Assembly: GCF_000189775.2 (NCBI RefSeq)
Contig: NC_015555.1
Span: 2,243,001-2,307,000 of the forward strand
Source: Thermoanaerobacterium xylanolyticum LX-11
Lineage (GTDB): Bacteria > Bacillota > Thermoanaerobacteria > Thermoanaerobacterales > Thermoanaerobacteraceae
Length of the DNA stretch: 64,000 nt
Direction of reading: 5' to 3'
Part shown: positions 7,638-16,534 of the stretch, piece after piece
Position numbering within the stretch: the stretch's first letter is position 1
Layout: each line of letters begins with the position of its first letter
Notes under the pieces: generated by a model
Told to the model about the DNA's origin: nothing
The model's input: the letters and a program-made list of their open reading frames with translations, nothing else
The model's database searches: none
Made by a program: the position numbers and the translations under genes

Positions 7638-8678
7638 TTGCCAACTATTCAAATTAACCCTACTGACGATGCTTATATATCGCAGTATTTTCCTACTCAA
7701 AATTTCGGCAATTCTATTTCACTATTTACTGGCGAATATTTAAGGTTTGGAAATATGCCGGATGCTTACAGAACTCTATTAAAGTTTGACTTATCAGGAG
7801 CTATACCGTCTGGCAATGTGATGACAGATGCTAAACTGTATCTTTATGTAAACAGAAAAGATATGCCTGACAGCGTACTGTATCCACAGAATATTACAAT
7901 CTATGAAAACTTAAATGACTTCAGTCAATCGACGGTAACTTGGAATACGGCACCTTTTACCGTCGTAACTCCTTATAGTTTTACTGTTACCGACAGCATG
8001 GTAGGAAGCTATATAGGAATTGATATAACAAACTTAGCATATAAATGGGTCTTAACACCACCTTTAAACTTTGGCATAACCATAAAGGGAATAGAAAATG
8101 TAGTTGACACTATAATAGGATATGAATCAACTAACAATGTAAATAAGCCATATCTTGAAATAACTTATGAACCATGTCCTGTATGTCCTACTGGTCCAAC
8201 CGGTCCTACTGGTCCGACTGGCCCGACTGGTCCGACTGGTCCGACTGGCCCGACTGGTCCGACTGGTCCGACTGGCCCTACTGGTGCAGGAATAGCAGCT
8301 TACGGATATATTTACAACACAACTGGTAACACCGTCATTTTAGGTGGAGATGTAACATTTGACAGCAATGGACCATTAGTAGGCATCTCTCACACTGCAG
8401 GAACCGCACCTATAACATTTGTCATAGGAGGAACCTATAGAATTGGCTATACTACGACAGCTTCAGTAGCTATTTTGAATTCAATGGTATTGACATTAAA
8501 CGGCACTCCATTACCTCAAACACAGTACTCCACAATCATCAATGCAACAGAATTAGTAGGTGAAGCTATAATAACAGTATCCGCTGGAGATGTCTTGACT
8601 TTGAGAAATACAGGCGTCGCCTTGACTTTGGCTTCTGGTGTTGTAAATGCTTCTATCACATTGCTAAAGCTTGACTGA
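7638..8678 (+). CDS. Collagen-like surface protein: DNRLRE-like domain, (PTG)n repeat, BclA-type C-terminal domain
   Basis: About 346 residues in three parts. Residues 1-180: a DNRLRE-type beta domain ([43 protein letters not shown]). Then CPVC and eleven PTG triplets, a collagen triple-helix run. The last ~125 residues form a jelly-roll like the C-terminal domain of Bacillus exosporium protein BclA ([42 protein letters not shown]). No signal peptide, as expected for a protein put on the spore from the mother cell. The TTG at 7638 is preferred because GAGGTGG sits at ideal spacing; the GTG at 7629 lies inside that site. The Thr of the repeat is a likely glycosylation site, and a glycosyltransferase follows. 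Spore localisation is inference. Confidence 0.85.
   Translation: MPTIQINPTDDAYISQYFPTQNFGNSISLFTGEYLRFGNMPDAYRTLLKFDLSGAIPSGNVMTDAKLYLYVNRKDMPDSVLYPQNITIYENLNDFSQSTVTWNTAPFTVVTPYSFTVTDSMVGSYIGIDITNLAYKWVLTPPLNFGITIKGIENVVDTIIGYESTNNVNKPYLEITYEPCPVCPTGPTGPTGPTGPTGPTGPTGPTGPTGPTGPTGAGIAAYGYIYNTTGNTVILGGDVTFDSNGPLVGISHTAGTAPITFVIGGTYRIGYTTTASVAILNSMVLTLNGTPLPQTQYSTIINATELVGEAIITVSAGDVLTLRNTGVALTLASGVVNASITLLKLD
8187..8285 (+). repeat. Tandem 9-bp repeat coding for (Pro-Thr-Gly)11
   Basis: Eleven near-identical 9-bp units (ACTGGTCCG variants). Units differ only at third positions, so copy number is prone to change by slippage and may vary between strains. Confidence 0.95.
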
Positions 8679-8687
8679 TATTAAAAG

Positions 8688-8723
8688 ACATCTAAGGGTT
8701 TGGTTTTGCCAGCCCTTAGATGT
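8688..8723 (+). terminator. Hairpin after the collagen-like gene
   Basis: Perfect 11-bp stem ACATCTAAGGG / CCCTTAGATGT. The downstream T-run is weak, so it may be leaky and let transcription reach the glycosyltransferase 30 bp further on. Confidence 0.7.
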
Positions 8724-8755
8724 AAATTTATTGAAATCAGATAAGGAGGATGTCT

Positions 8756-9826
8756 ATGTGCCAGAGTATAACTATAAGTCTGTGCATGATAGTAAAAAAT
8801 GAAGAACTGACATTGGATAGGTGCTTAACATCCATAAAAGATGCGGTAGATGAAATAATCATAGTTGATACAGGTTCTACTGACTTAACAAAAAACATTG
8901 CAAAGAAATTTACTGATAAAATATTTGATTTTAAGTGGATAGACGATTTTAGCGCAGCAAGAAATTTTTCATTTAGCAAAGCGACAATGGATTATATATT
9001 ATGGCTTGATGCAGATGATTATGTGGAACCAGGCGATTTAGAAAAGCTTATAGATCTTAAAAACAATTTTGACGCATCTATCGACTCAGTGACGATGAAA
9101 TACGTCTTGACTAAAACATCAAATGGCAGTCCATCTTTTGTAAGCATTAGAAATCGCCTTATAAAAAGAGCAAAAAACTTCAAATGGATTGGTGCAGTGC
9201 ATGAATACCTTGAGGTCTACGGAAAAATTTACGATAGCGATATACAAATTATGCATGGTAAAGTAAAAAATACATCGAATAGAAACATTGAAATTTACGA
9301 AAAAATGATTGAAAGCAAAAAAGACTTTTCACCAAGAGACATGTTTTACTATGCAAATGAATTAGCCGAGCACAAAAGATATACTGAAGCCATCCAATAC
9401 TACAACATGTTTATAGACTCCAAGAAAGGATGGATGGAAGATATACTGTATTCTCTCGGAAAGCTTGCTGATTGCTATGAAGCTTTAGGAGACTTAGACA
9501 AAAGGGATGAAGTGCTTTTTAAATCTTTTGAATACGACGTGCCAAGGCCTGAATTATGTTGTAGATTAGGATATAAATTTTTACAAGAAAACAAGATAAA
9601 GCAATCTATTTTCTGGTATGAGCTTGCGACAAAAGTCGAAAAACCTAATCAAGGCTTTGTAAATATAGCATGTTCAACATGGCTTCCACATATTCAGTTG
9701 TGCATATGCTATTACAGATTAGGTGACATAGAAAAATCATATATGCATAATGAAGAAGCGAGAAAGTATGACCCAAACAATCCTATGGTACTTCAAAACA
9801 AAGCATTTTTGGAAAGCATATTATAA
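8756..9826 (+). CDS. Family 2 glycosyltransferase with TPR-like C-terminal half
   Basis: About 356 residues. GT-A fold at the N-terminus: TISLCMIVKNEELTLDRCL, EIIIVDTGSTDLTKNIA, WIDDFSAARNFSFSKA and the metal-binding acidic motif LWLDADDYV. From about residue 190 the helical pairs (FYYANELAEHKRYTEAIQYY; DILYSLGKLADCYEALGDL; WLPHIQLCICYYRLGDIE) look like tetratricopeptide repeats. This architecture is common in clostridial glycosyltransferases acting on surface or spore proteins. The ATG at 8756 is six bases from GGAGG; the upstream ATG at 8750 overlaps that site. The PTG-repeat protein upstream is its obvious candidate acceptor; this is inference. Confidence 0.87.
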   Translation: MCQSITISLCMIVKNEELTLDRCLTSIKDAVDEIIIVDTGSTDLTKNIAKKFTDKIFDFKWIDDFSAARNFSFSKATMDYILWLDADDYVEPGDLEKLIDLKNNFDASIDSVTMKYVLTKTSNGSPSFVSIRNRLIKRAKNFKWIGAVHEYLEVYGKIYDSDIQIMHGKVKNTSNRNIEIYEKMIESKKDFSPRDMFYYANELAEHKRYTEAIQYYNMFIDSKKGWMEDILYSLGKLADCYEALGDLDKRDEVLFKSFEYDVPRPELCCRLGYKFLQENKIKQSIFWYELATKVEKPNQGFVNIACSTWLPHIQLCICYYRLGDIEKSYMHNEEARKYDPNNPMVLQNKAFLESIL

Positions 9827-9859
9827 AAAGAACAGGTCTTTTTACTTACCTGTTCTTTT
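9826..9859. terminator. Bidirectional terminator between glycosyltransferase and chemotaxis receptor
   Basis: 12-bp stem AAAAGAACAGGT / ACCTGTTCTTTT, giving a U-tract on either strand. It serves both convergent genes. Confidence 0.9.
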
Positions 9860-9864
9860 GTACT

Positions 9865-11841
9865 TTACTCTATTTTAAACATCTTAAGTGACTCCATAAG
9901 CTCTTCTGCATACCCTTTAAGCTCGTTTGCCGTGCTTGAAAGCTCCTCGATTATAGCTGTTTGCTCTTGTGATGATGCCGAAATCTCCTCGGTTGACGCC
10001 GCAGTCTCCTCAGATACAGCAGCTATATCCTGCACAGCATCAACGATCTTGTTCTTATTAGCTTCTATCTCTTTTAAAGAGTCGTTCAGGCTGTTTATCA
10101 TATCTGTCACAAACTTCAAGGCTTGTATAATGCCTTCAAATATCTCTTTCGTGTTATTGACGGAATTGCTTTGCTCCATGACGATATTATTGGCATTTTC
10201 CACCGTTGCAACTGTTTCATTTACATCATTTTGTATCTCAGATATAAGCTCTGATATGCTTTTAGCAGCAAGGCTTGACTCATCAGCCAATTTTCTCACT
10301 TCGTCAGCAACAACAGCAAAGCCTTTTCCAGCCTCTCCCGCCCTTGCAGCTTCTATGGCTGCATTTAAAGACAGCAAATTGGTCTGATCCGCTATTTGCC
10401 TTATTGTATCCACTATCTTTCCTATCTGGTTCGATTTATCTCTTAAGAAAAGAGTAGACTCTCTTACTTTGTTGTTAGATTCAATGCTTTGCTGCGTCTT
10501 TGCTAAAAGGCTTTCAATTATCTCATTGCTGCTTTCCGAAATCATGTTTATGTTTGTGACTTCGTCCAAAATGTTGTTAGAGTCCTTCATAGCTGTATCT
10601 ATAAGCTTTCCAAGCTCCAGTGTTGCTTTAGCACTGCTTTGAGTGCTTTCAGCCTGATTCGATGAGCCCTCAGCTATCTGCTCTATTGCCCTGGCCACAT
10701 CCTGCATTGTGGACGAAACTTGCTCTGATGATGATGCAATGTTATTGGAAATGTTGTTTACAGATTCAGCAACATTTTTTATCTTCATGACCAATGATCG
10801 TATTCCTTCAATCATGTCATTGTAGCTTTTTGAAAGCAGTCCTACTTCATCTCTTGATTTTATATCGGTGCTAAGCACAAGCTCACCTTTTGACGCTTTT
10901 TCCATCGTCTTTGATATTTTCCTGATGCCGCCTGTCAAAGTAGAAATAAATATAAATGCCAGCAGCAAACCAAATATGAGACAGATAATCATCACTGTTA
11001 TCATTGTATTCTTTATTGAGTTTGTATCAGCATTTAACTCCTGAATAGTTGTCGAAACAACGCCGATCCATCCAAATTCGCTTAGCTTTTTGACGCTGGC
11101 AAACTTCAATTGGTTATTACGAGTATACTCAATCGTCTTATTGTTAAGTGACAAAAGCTGTTTGCCAAAGCTGTACTTCGTCATTTTTGTAAACATCTCA
11201 GTTTTGTCTGGATGTGATATTACAGTACCATCGCTTGTCATAAGGTAAAAGTATCCTGTATTTCCTATCTTTATGCTGCTTATGGCATCAGAAAGCTTTG
11301 ATAGGTCTATGTCTATTCCAACAACGCCTGCTAAGTTTTGATTTTCATCAAATATGGCTTTTGACATGGTTATCTCGGGTTTGCCAGACAGGATGTCCTT
11401 GTAAGGCTCAGTAGAAGCAATAGCACCTCCTGCATCTAAAGCAGCCTGATACCAAGGCCTTTTAGTGAGATCTATGCCGCTAACATCTTGAACAGGATAA
11501 ATGATGGTCTTACCGTCTTTAGCTGTAAAATACGCGTTCAATATGATCGAATTGTTGTCTTCTACACCTTTTAATTTATCCAACAAACTGCTTGAATCGC
11601 CTGTTTTTATGTAGTTTTTAAGGTCGCTGGAATTGGCAATATCATTAAGTGAAATCTCCGCATTTTGCTTCACCATTCCAACGTAATTGTCAAGCACTGA
11701 AAGAGCCGCTTGATTTGATTTGTCTATTCTGCTTTTTAAAATTGTCTGCGCTTCATTTACAGAAAAATAGCCTGTAATAAGAAGCGGTACGACGATAAAC
11801 AGGGTAACCAATGAGAAAATTTTGAACCTTATACTTTTCAC
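9865..11841 (-). CDS. Methyl-accepting chemotaxis protein with Cache sensor
   Basis: 658 residues. TM1 about 8-28 ([19 protein letters not shown]). Extracytoplasmic double-Cache domain about 35-275 ([60 protein letters not shown]). TM2 about 278-300, then HAMP ([19 protein letters not shown]). The signalling domain has the canonical hairpin tip [33 protein letters not shown] (read as consecutive parts). It would sense a small ligand and control CheA. Start is GTG at 11841 with GAGGTGA upstream. A sigma-D type promoter lies just upstream, so it belongs to the motility regulon. Confidence 0.95.
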   Translation of the reverse strand: MKSIRFKIFSLVTLFIVVPLLITGYFSVNEAQTILKSRIDKSNQAALSVLDNYVGMVKQNAEISLNDIANSSDLKNYIKTGDSSSLLDKLKGVEDNNSIILNAYFTAKDGKTIIYPVQDVSGIDLTKRPWYQAALDAGGAIASTEPYKDILSGKPEITMSKAIFDENQNLAGVVGIDIDLSKLSDAISSIKIGNTGYFYLMTSDGTVISHPDKTEMFTKMTKYSFGKQLLSLNNKTIEYTRNNQLKFASVKKLSEFGWIGVVSTTIQELNADTNSIKNTMITVMIICLIFGLLLAFIFISTLTGGIRKISKTMEKASKGELVLSTDIKSRDEVGLLSKSYNDMIEGIRSLVMKIKNVAESVNNISNNIASSSEQVSSTMQDVARAIEQIAEGSSNQAESTQSSAKATLELGKLIDTAMKDSNNILDEVTNINMISESSNEIIESLLAKTQQSIESNNKVRESTLFLRDKSNQIGKIVDTIRQIADQTNLLSLNAAIEAARAGEAGKGFAVVADEVRKLADESSLAAKSISELISEIQNDVNETVATVENANNIVMEQSNSVNNTKEIFEGIIQALKFVTDMINSLNDSLKEIEANKNKIVDAVQDIAAVSEETAASTEEISASSQEQTAIIEELSSTANELKGYAEELMESLKMFKIE

Positions 11842-11881
11842 TGCCTTATCACCTCATGTATTAATTTTGCTCATAAATTGT

Positions 11882-11908
11882 TTATCGGCTATTTTAACAA
11901 TAATCTTA
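11882..11908 (-). promoter_or_regulatory. Sigma-D (sigma-28) motility promoter of the chemotaxis receptor
   Basis: On the minus strand a perfect GCCGATAA -10 (11882-11889) is separated by 15 bp from TAAG (11905-11908), near the TAAA -35 consensus. It lies about 40 bp upstream of the GTG start. Confidence 0.7.
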
Positions 11909-11928
11909 AGCGTTTTTTGTATTTTTTC

Positions 11929-12753
11929 TCATATCAATTCCATAAATGCCGCCATGCTGCCGGTTGCACCCTTATCCCTTCTGTAGGAGTAAAACTCATA
12001 AGCATTGCAAGATGTGCAAAGGCCTGACAAAGTTATGTTCTCATCTTTTATCCCACAATTTATAAGCTCATAGTAGTTTGTCATCTCAAGATTTAACATC
12101 CACTTTCCATCGCCTTTGTCTAACAATACATCACCTATGTTGATATTTAATTTTGATATCTTGTCTGCCACATCTTTCCCTACCTCATAGCAGCAAACAC
12201 CTATAGCTGGACCTATAGCTGCGAGTATGTCTTTTTTATGAGAGCCAAAAGCAGTTACCATCGTCTCAACAGTCTTAGGACCAATCTCTTTCGCCGTACC
12301 TCTCCATCCAGCATGCGCTAATGCTATAATGTTTTTTACAGGATCTAAGAAATAAAGAGGTGTGCAGTCAGCATAAAATGTCACAATTGGTATGCCTCTT
12401 TCATTGGTCATCAAAGCATCTGCATTTTTTATATCACTTATTCCAAAGTTTTTACCTTTGTCAGATCTATTAACAATTCTAATGCCATCTGAATGGACTT
12501 GATTTGAAAAAACCATATCGCTGTAATTGATATTTGCAACATGGCATATACGACTAAAATTTTCGTACACGCTTTCCCTATCATCGTACCTTGTAAGGCT
12601 CAAGTTAAGAGAACTGTAGGGCCCACCACTTACACCACCTATTCTTGTGGAAAAAAGATGTTTTACTTTCCCTGTATTTTCAAATTCGGGTATCGTGTAA
12701 AAGACGACGCCATCAATTTCATTTCTTTTAAATCCTCTATTCACTTTAATCAA
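11929..12753 (-). CDS. pgeF: Peptidoglycan editing factor PgeF / YfiH-family multicopper polyphenol oxidase
   Basis: 274 residues, usual family length. It has the diagnostic LAHAGWRGTAKEIGPKTVE, the Cys/His residues of the metal or thiol site (NQVHSDGI; AIGPAIGVCCYEVG) and the end motif RDKGATGSMAAF. YfiH proteins are cytosolic; proposed roles are preventing misincorporated Ser in peptidoglycan precursors and nucleoside deamination/phosphorolysis. Upstream lies the small membrane protein at 12803-12940, whose hairpin terminator at 12777-12798 separates the units. Confidence 0.88.
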   Translation of the reverse strand: MIKVNRGFKRNEIDGVVFYTIPEFENTGKVKHLFSTRIGGVSGGPYSSLNLSLTRYDDRESVYENFSRICHVANINYSDMVFSNQVHSDGIRIVNRSDKGKNFGISDIKNADALMTNERGIPIVTFYADCTPLYFLDPVKNIIALAHAGWRGTAKEIGPKTVETMVTAFGSHKKDILAAIGPAIGVCCYEVGKDVADKISKLNINIGDVLLDKGDGKWMLNLEMTNYYELINCGIKDENITLSGLCTSCNAYEFYSYRRDKGATGSMAAFMELI

Positions 12754-12776
12754 ACCTTTCTATATTATTATTGTAT

Positions 12777-12798
12777 AAAAAAAGGACATCACTGTCCT
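12777..12798 (-). terminator. Terminator of the small membrane protein gene
   Basis: AGGACA-TCAC-TGTCCT hairpin with an A-run on the plus strand, so a U-run on the minus strand, just after the small gene's stop. Confidence 0.7.
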
Positions 12799-12802
12799 CA
12801 AT

Positions 12803-12940
12803 TCAACTTGCCTTTTTCTTTTTCTCTTCTTTTTTATTTATGTACTTGTCAGAAAACTTGATCATTGAAAGCATTATTAAAAAAAGCAATGCTACCGTCA
12901 GCACCCCTGCAACCGGTATAATTATAATATACTTTTCCAT
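12803..12940 (-). CDS. Small single-pass membrane protein (45 residues)
   Basis: Reads MEKYIIIIPVAGVLTVALLF, continues hydrophobic (LIMLSMIKFSDKY), then a very basic tail rich in Lys and Glu (NKKEEKKKKAS). GGGAGAGG precedes two adjacent ATGs; the second gives better spacing. Own terminator follows. One membrane segment with the charged tail probably inside; family not recognised. The ribosome site, hairpin and composition make it credible despite its size. Confidence 0.65.
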   Translation of the reverse strand: MEKYIIIIPVAGVLTVALLFLIMLSMIKFSDKYINKKEEKKKKAS

Positions 12941-13017
12941 CATTGACCTCTCCCTTTTTAACCTTATACATACATTATACTATAATCGTATACAAATTTG
13001 TTTACTTTTTTAAAAAA

Positions 13018-13043
13018 AATAATGCAGATTTCTCTGCATTATT
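13018..13043 (-). terminator. Terminator of the DUF362 gene
   Basis: AATAATGCAGA / TCTGCATTATT, 11-bp stem, followed on the minus strand by a long U-run. The stop codon lies in the stem. Confidence 0.9.
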
Positions 13044-14157
13044 TAAGTTCTACAAGCTCATAATCTGTAGTACCCATTCCAAGCTCTTCACCATATTTAA
13101 ATTGTATATCTCCTCTCGTCTCAGGATGAACAGCGGCAAATTTGTCATCACCTTCATTAAGCCCTCTGCCTAAATCTCCTAATGCAGAATGTGGATTTCC
13201 TGCTTGTCTATTTACAAGGTCAAAGCTGGCCTTGTCTATGGCAACAGGGTCAAATGATGCCAGTATTCCTATATCCTGTACAATAGGCGCATCGCTCCAC
13301 GGTGTGCAATCACACAATGGCGTCACATTCATTACAAAGTTCATAAAGGCTATTTTGCCTTTTTTATTCATATAGGCTCCATAGGCGTACTCCGTCATTC
13401 TCTCCACAAACTCATCCATGTCTGTGCCCCACTGCGGATTTATGGCGTCGTACTGGCACATTGTGATGCATTCTCCACATCCGATGCATTTTTCAGGATC
13501 TATGTAAGCTTTGCCATCTACCAGTGATATGGCATCTTCCGGACAATTTTTGATACATGTCTGACAGGCAGTGCATTTTTTGCCTACTTTTGGGCTTACG
13601 GTAGAGTGCTGCTGCTGTTTGCCTGCTCTTGTAGCACACCCCATAGCAAGATTTTTTATGGCACCACCAAATCCAGCAATCTCATGTGCCTTAAAATGCG
13701 AAAGCACGATCATGGAATTGGCATTGACTATGTTAGACGATATTTTTACCGTCTTAAAGTGCTTCTTGTTTATCTCTACTTCATCCGCATCTTTGCTTAA
13801 TAAGCCATCTGCTATTATCAAGGGTGCATTGACAACGGCATAAGCGAAACCATTTTCTATGGCTGTAATCAAATGGTCTACGGCATTCGCGCGGCTTCCC
13901 TTATAAAGTGTATTCGAATCAGTCAAAAACGGTTTGCCGCCGTTGGCCTTAACCTTGTCTACCACTTGTCTTACAAAGATGGGATTTATGTATGCGTTAT
14001 TTCCTCTTTCTCCAAAATGCAGTTTTATTGCAACCAAATCGTCTTTCTTAAAAATGCTTTTAAATCCTGCTACGTCAAAAAGCCTTGATACTTTTGATGT
14101 AATACTTCCTGATGGCTTTAAAGACCTCATATTGTAATAGTATACCTTTGATTTCAT
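13039..14157 (-). CDS. DUF362 iron-sulfur protein with two ferredoxin-type [4Fe-4S] sites
   Basis: About 372 residues. N-terminal DUF362 region (VAIKLHFGERGNNAYINP; GGKPFLTDSNTLYKGSR; VLSHFKAHEIAGFGGAIKN, LAMGCATRAGK), then two ferredoxin motifs (CTACQTCIKNCPEDAI and CIGCGECITMCQYDAI) about residues 195-245, then a conserved C-terminal part (DIGILASFDPVAIDKASFDL). Cytosolic electron-transfer or metal-handling function is likely; the family has no settled biochemical role. The ATG at 14157 has AAAGGAGTG upstream. It starts 13 bp after murJ, so it is probably in one operon fabZ-murJ-DUF362. Confidence 0.87.
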   Translation of the reverse strand: MKSKVYYYNMRSLKPSGSITSKVSRLFDVAGFKSIFKKDDLVAIKLHFGERGNNAYINPIFVRQVVDKVKANGGKPFLTDSNTLYKGSRANAVDHLITAIENGFAYAVVNAPLIIADGLLSKDADEVEINKKHFKTVKISSNIVNANSMIVLSHFKAHEIAGFGGAIKNLAMGCATRAGKQQQHSTVSPKVGKKCTACQTCIKNCPEDAISLVDGKAYIDPEKCIGCGECITMCQYDAINPQWGTDMDEFVERMTEYAYGAYMNKKGKIAFMNFVMNVTPLCDCTPWSDAPIVQDIGILASFDPVAIDKASFDLVNRQAGNPHSALGDLGRGLNEGDDKFAAVHPETRGDIQFKYGEELGMGTTDYELVELK

Positions 14158-14170
14158 CGAAATCACTCCT

Positions 14171-15727
14171 TTAATCACCAGCTAATTTTCCCTTTAACAT
14201 TTTTGCACCTTTTTTTACATAACCCAATATAGAATTGTCCGATAGCATTATAATCGCAATGTAGACGATAGAACCCGCAAAAATTGCAGTTACTAATGAT
14301 ACGGCTTCGTAAATTTTTGTAGCCGGAAAATGTCTCATGACAAGATTGAATGTCAAATATGCAAATCCCCCCATTACTATAGATCCTGTAATTGCTTTTA
14401 TAAACGAAGCTAAAATTTCATATCCCCCGATAGTGCCTATCTTCCTCTTCAAGGAATACATAAGCATCAACGATGTTAAAGTTGCTGCAACGGACGTAGA
14501 CAATGCAAGTCCTCCTAATGCAAGATATCTTACGATAATTAGATTAAGTCCTATATTTACTAAAACGGCAATTGCACCATTTACCATCGGCGTCTTGGTA
14601 TCTTTTAAAGAATAAAAGCCTCTGCTTAGGACATTTCTAAGCCCATTGGCTGTCATGCCTAAACTTAAAAACATGAAAGCAATAGAAGTAAGATAAGTTG
14701 ATCTTTCGTTAAAGGCTCCTCTCTCAAACAAGATCCTTATAATCGGGTACCTAAATATTATGGCACCTACTGTTACTGGAATCATGATGTAGAGTATCGC
14801 TTTAACTGCCATCTTTATGCCTTTTTTAAACTCATCTATGTTGTTAGCCGCAAAGTGCTTTGAAAGCATCGGATATATTACAATTGCGATTGCCATTGAA
14901 AATATGTCAAAGCCTATGAGCCTATTTGCATAGTTTAGAGCTGCAATGCTGCCTGATGGCAAATATGACGCTATCATCCTGTCAACGTAGGTGTTTATAA
15001 CTTGTATTGATGTTCCAACGAGAACAGGCATTGCCAATATGATTACTCTTTTTACCCCTTCATCTTTCAAATCCAGCACAAATCTGTACCTGAAGCCAAA
15101 CTTATAAAGGACCGGAAGCTGCATAATCACCTGAATGATAGACCCTGCCACAGTTGCTACAGCTACACCATATATACCGTATTTAGCTCCGTATAAAAGT
15201 GCTACACCTATTATGATGATGTTGTACGGTATGCCTATCATTGCAGGTACAGAAAAATGGTCAAGTGATTGCAAAACACCTGTTATGATATTTGACACTA
15301 ACACAAATACCATCACAGGCATCAAAATCATCGTAAGCTTCAATGTAGCGTGGTAGACATCACCTTTAAATCCCGGTGCCATTATTTTGACTAAAATCGG
15401 CGCCATCACTATGCCTACTGACGCAAAGATAACTGTCAATAGAATCAAAGCATTTAAAAGGTTGTTTATAAAGTCAAAAGCCTTATCCTTTCCTTTCTTT
15501 GCAAGGTATTCAGAAAAAAGGGGTATGACTGTGGTACCGATAGATGCCGCAATTGCAGCAAACAAAACCATCGGTATGTTTTGAGCCATGTTGTAAGCAT
15601 CTACGTATTTTGTGGTGCCAAATTTTGACCCTATGACTACCTCTCTCAAAAAACCAGTTATTTTGCTTATTAATGTTATAACCATCACAAGTCCTGCAGC
15701 TTTAGCAGTTTTTTTGACTGTTGACAT
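14171..15727 (-). CDS. murJ: Lipid II flippase MurJ
   Basis: 518 residues, polytopic, about 14 hydrophobic segments. It starts with the MurJ/MviN signature (ISKITGFLREVVIGSKFGTTKYVDAYNMAQNIP read in parts) and carries internal blocks (PLFSEYLAKKGKD; VLQSLDHFSVPAM; AMAIAIVIYPMLSKHFA; LRNVLSRGFYSLKDTKTP). MurJ moves lipid II across the membrane for peptidoglycan synthesis. It follows fabZ by 16 bp. Confidence 0.93.
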   Translation of the reverse strand: MSTVKKTAKAAGLVMVITLISKITGFLREVVIGSKFGTTKYVDAYNMAQNIPMVLFAAIAASIGTTVIPLFSEYLAKKGKDKAFDFINNLLNALILLTVIFASVGIVMAPILVKIMAPGFKGDVYHATLKLTMILMPVMVFVLVSNIITGVLQSLDHFSVPAMIGIPYNIIIIGVALLYGAKYGIYGVAVATVAGSIIQVIMQLPVLYKFGFRYRFVLDLKDEGVKRVIILAMPVLVGTSIQVINTYVDRMIASYLPSGSIAALNYANRLIGFDIFSMAIAIVIYPMLSKHFAANNIDEFKKGIKMAVKAILYIMIPVTVGAIIFRYPIIRILFERGAFNERSTYLTSIAFMFLSLGMTANGLRNVLSRGFYSLKDTKTPMVNGAIAVLVNIGLNLIIVRYLALGGLALSTSVAATLTSLMLMYSLKRKIGTIGGYEILASFIKAITGSIVMGGFAYLTFNLVMRHFPATKIYEAVSLVTAIFAGSIVYIAIIMLSDNSILGYVKKGAKMLKGKLAGD

Positions 15728-15743
15728 TTAACGCACCTTCAAT

Positions 15744-16175
15744 TTAATTTTTCTCCACCAGCATAAACGATATCTCAGCTTCGGCTGCCAAGTCACCATC
15801 TACCGTCGCAACGCCTTTCGCCTTTATGAGATTCAATTTTGACGAGATTATCTCAACTTCAATCTTTAACTGATCTCCAGGCCCTACTACTCTTTTGAAT
15901 TTGCACTTATTGATGCCTGTAAAAAGCCCTATCATGTTATTATTGTCTTTCCCGTGCATAACGGTTATTCCACCAAGCTGCGCCATAGCCTCTACAATAA
16001 GTACACCCGGCATAATGGGATTCCCCGGAAAATGCCCTTGAAAAAAAGGTTCATTTGCAGAGACGTTTTTTATGCCTACGGCTTTCTTACCATCTTCAAT
16101 CTCCAACACTTTATCAATCATCAAAAACGGATACCTGTGGGGTATGACCTCCCTGATTTCTTTATTATCTATCAT
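15744..16175 (-). CDS. fabZ: 3-hydroxyacyl-ACP dehydratase FabZ
   Basis: 143 residues, standard length. Hot-dog fold with IPHRYPFLMIDKV, the catalytic His in FFQGHFPGNPIMPGVLIVEA and the downstream Glu in the same helix, and FKRVVGPGDQL. It dehydrates 3-hydroxyacyl-ACP in type II fatty acid synthesis. First gene of the fabZ-murJ-DUF362 run; the promoter should lie in the AT-rich 16200-16320 stretch shared with the divergent toxin locus. Confidence 0.95.
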   Translation of the reverse strand: MIDNKEIREVIPHRYPFLMIDKVLEIEDGKKAVGIKNVSANEPFFQGHFPGNPIMPGVLIVEAMAQLGGITVMHGKDNNNMIGLFTGINKCKFKRVVGPGDQLKIEVEIISSKLNLIKAKGVATVDGDLAAEAEISFMLVEKN

Positions 16176-16305
16176 CTAATCCACTCCTACTTTTGCTTTT
16201 TACTATGATTATACCATATAGGATGAAAATATGAAAATTGCGCAACTAAAAATGTTATTTTGATGCGCTTTTTACCTGCTATAATTATAAATATATGTTA
16301 TAATT

Positions 16306-16361
16306 GTATTTGAGGTAGCCTGTAGCAGGGTGCGGTTGCCACTCTCCTTAAAAGGAGGTGG
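16306..16361 (+). promoter_or_regulatory. Promoter and structured leader of the small toxin gene
   Basis: A TATAAT box (about 16309-16314; another at 16280-16285) precedes a leader. TAGCAGGG (16323-16330) and TGCGGTTGCC (16331-16340) are complementary to CCCTGCTA (about 16458-16465) and GGCAACCGCA (16503-16512) at the 3' end. CTCCT-TAAA-AGGAG (about 16343-16357) folds over the AAAGGAGG ribosome site. Such 5'-3' pairing and hidden ribosome sites are typical of type I toxin mRNAs. Confidence 0.6.
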
Positions 16362-16366
16362 TTGCT

Positions 16367-16453
16367 ATGATGAATACATACGAGACATTGTCTTTGATGA
16401 TAATGTTCGGAATGTTAATTATAGCGATTCTCGGCTTTAAAAGAGAAAAATAA
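16367..16453 (+). CDS. Putative holin-like toxin of a type I toxin-antitoxin system (28 residues)
   Basis: Short hydrophobic peptide: MMNTYETLSLMIMFGMLIIA then ILGFKREK. The pattern TYE-LSLMI-FGMLI-AIL-F-K matches the small holin-like toxin family of Firmicutes (Hol_Tox) as I know it. One membrane segment with a charged tail. Perfect AAAGGAGGTGG upstream, within a hairpin. A convergent terminator and promoter downstream suggest an antisense RNA over its 3' part. Too short for ordinary gene calling. The biological role is inferred from family and layout. Confidence 0.75.
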   Translation: MMNTYETLSLMIMFGMLIIAILGFKREK

Positions 16454-16534
16454 CCGCCCTGCTAGCACCAGTGCGGTTATGGTTTAAACCTTAACTTATC
16501 TGGGCAACCGCATTTTGCGGACGGTTACCTCTTT
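16444..16534 (-). ncRNA. Putative antisense RNA antitoxin
   Basis: On the minus strand an extended -10 (TGATATAAT, 16541-16549) would start an RNA near 16534. A hairpin ATAACCGC / GCGGTTAT (16450-16457 with 16473-16480) followed by a U-run (16445-16449) would end it, giving about 90 nt. It is complementary to the toxin stop codon and 3' untranslated region. Boundaries inferred from sequence only. Confidence 0.55.
16502..16528 (+). terminator. Terminator hairpin of the toxin mRNA
   Basis: GGCAACCGCA-TTT-TGCGG...CGGTTACC forms a strong stem, followed by CTCTTTATCT. Part of the same arm can instead pair with the mRNA 5' leader. Confidence 0.6.

Noticed and set aside
8187-8285. CRISPR-like or satellite array
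   Set aside because: The 9-bp units are in frame and encode Pro-Thr-Gly; no spacers.
16367-16453. Holin-like peptide as a sign of a prophage
   Set aside because: No phage genes are nearby; the antisense-RNA layout fits a chromosomal type I locus better.
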